From an uncultured Anaerocolumna sp. (lineage in GTDB: Bacteria > Bacillota > Clostridia > Lachnospirales > Lachnospiraceae), in NCBI GenBank assembly GCA_937901695.1, contig CALDJN010000077.1:1-5266 (forward strand): 5,266 nucleotides of DNA, in the 5' to 3' direction. The translations under genes were made by a program, and so were the position numbers. The notes under the pieces were generated by a model. That model saw nothing but the letters and a program-made list of their open reading frames with translations, did no database searches and was not told the origin of the DNA. This document shows, in pieces, positions 4,988 through 5,266 of the stretch (position 1 is the stretch's first letter; each line of letters begins with the position of its first letter).

Positions 4988-5266
4988 ATGTCATTCTGAG
5001 GGCGTCGTTTGCCCGAAGAATCCCGTTTCTGTTGAGATTCTTTTCAATTCAAGATACAAACATTTTCCCAAGAAAAAAACTTGTCATTCTGAGGGCGCCA
5101 TTTGCCCGAAGAATCCCATTTCTGTTGAGATTCTTTTCAATTCAAGATACAAACATTTTCCCAAGAAAAAAACTTGTCATTCTGAGGGCGCCATTTGCCC
5201 GAAGAATCCCATTTCTGTTGAGATTCTTTTCAATTCAAGATACAAACATTTTCCCAAGAAAAAAAC
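4988..5266. repeat. Three 93-bp direct tandem repeats, possibly continuing
   Basis: Units lie at 4988-5080, 5081-5173 and 5174-5266. Units 2 and 3 are identical over 93 bp; unit 1 differs at its first base and at 5005, 5007 and 5025. The A-rich stretch before unit 1 (4966-4987) resembles the end of a unit. Each unit starts (A/T)TGTCATTCTGAGGGCG and holds a short GGGC/GCCC hairpin and an AAGAATC/GATTCTT hairpin with a 13-nt loop, then an AT-rich tail ending in AAGAAAAAAAC. The first part matches the element at 6-115, but the closing CTCAGAATGACA half is missing, so each unit looks like a truncated, amplified relative. The window ends exactly at a unit boundary, so the copy number is a minimum. 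The whole non-coding stretch 4860-5266 contains only this array and the recN control sites; no gene was seen. Confidence 0.95.

Noticed and set aside
4988..5266. CRISPR array or multi-copy small RNA genes
   Set aside because: The 93-bp units abut without unique spacers, and no promoter-terminator pair is seen within a unit.

Overview
This AT-rich window holds three complete genes, all on the minus strand: recN (DNA repair), spoIVB (sporulation signalling protease) and spo0A (master sporulation regulator). The order recN-spoIVB-spo0A is the classic endospore-former arrangement. Together with the very low GC content, it points to an anaerobic Firmicute, most likely of class Clostridia; assignment to a Lachnospiraceae-like lineage is only a guess. 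No RNA gene, CRISPR array, phage gene or intact transposase was seen.

Layout from right to left, which is the direction of transcription. At the right edge (4988-5266) lie three head-to-tail copies of a 93-bp repeat, the last ending exactly at the window edge. recN follows, with its own good sigma-A-type promoter (4936-4964), a LexA/SOS-box-like palindrome at the predicted start point (4917-4928), a strong ribosome site and a TTG start. It ends in a textbook terminator (3085-3115). spoIVB (1658-2956) follows after about 200 bp. A 576-bp gap (1082-1657) then carries the spo0A control region: two sigma-A-like promoters, 0A-box-like motifs, inverted repeats and an orphan Shine-Dalgarno with a tiny leader frame. 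spo0A (278-1081) starts at GTG. Its last codons run into about ten copies of a 13-bp degenerate tandem repeat (160-298), and a 110-bp three-armed palindromic element (6-115) follows.

Functionally, Spo0A commits the cell to sporulation. SpoIVB acts late, from the forespore, to signal across to the mother cell. RecN is a housekeeping break-repair ATPase that is a neighbour by ancestry, not a sporulation gene. The signals seen suggest that each gene is its own transcription unit.

The proteins are ordinary, full-length members of their families. What is unusual is non-coding: a shared repeat family (core TGTCATTCTGAGGGC ... GAAGAATC) on both sides of the locus, the short repeat that grows out of the spo0A stop codon, and the complex spo0A leader. 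I see no evidence of a wholly new multi-gene system.
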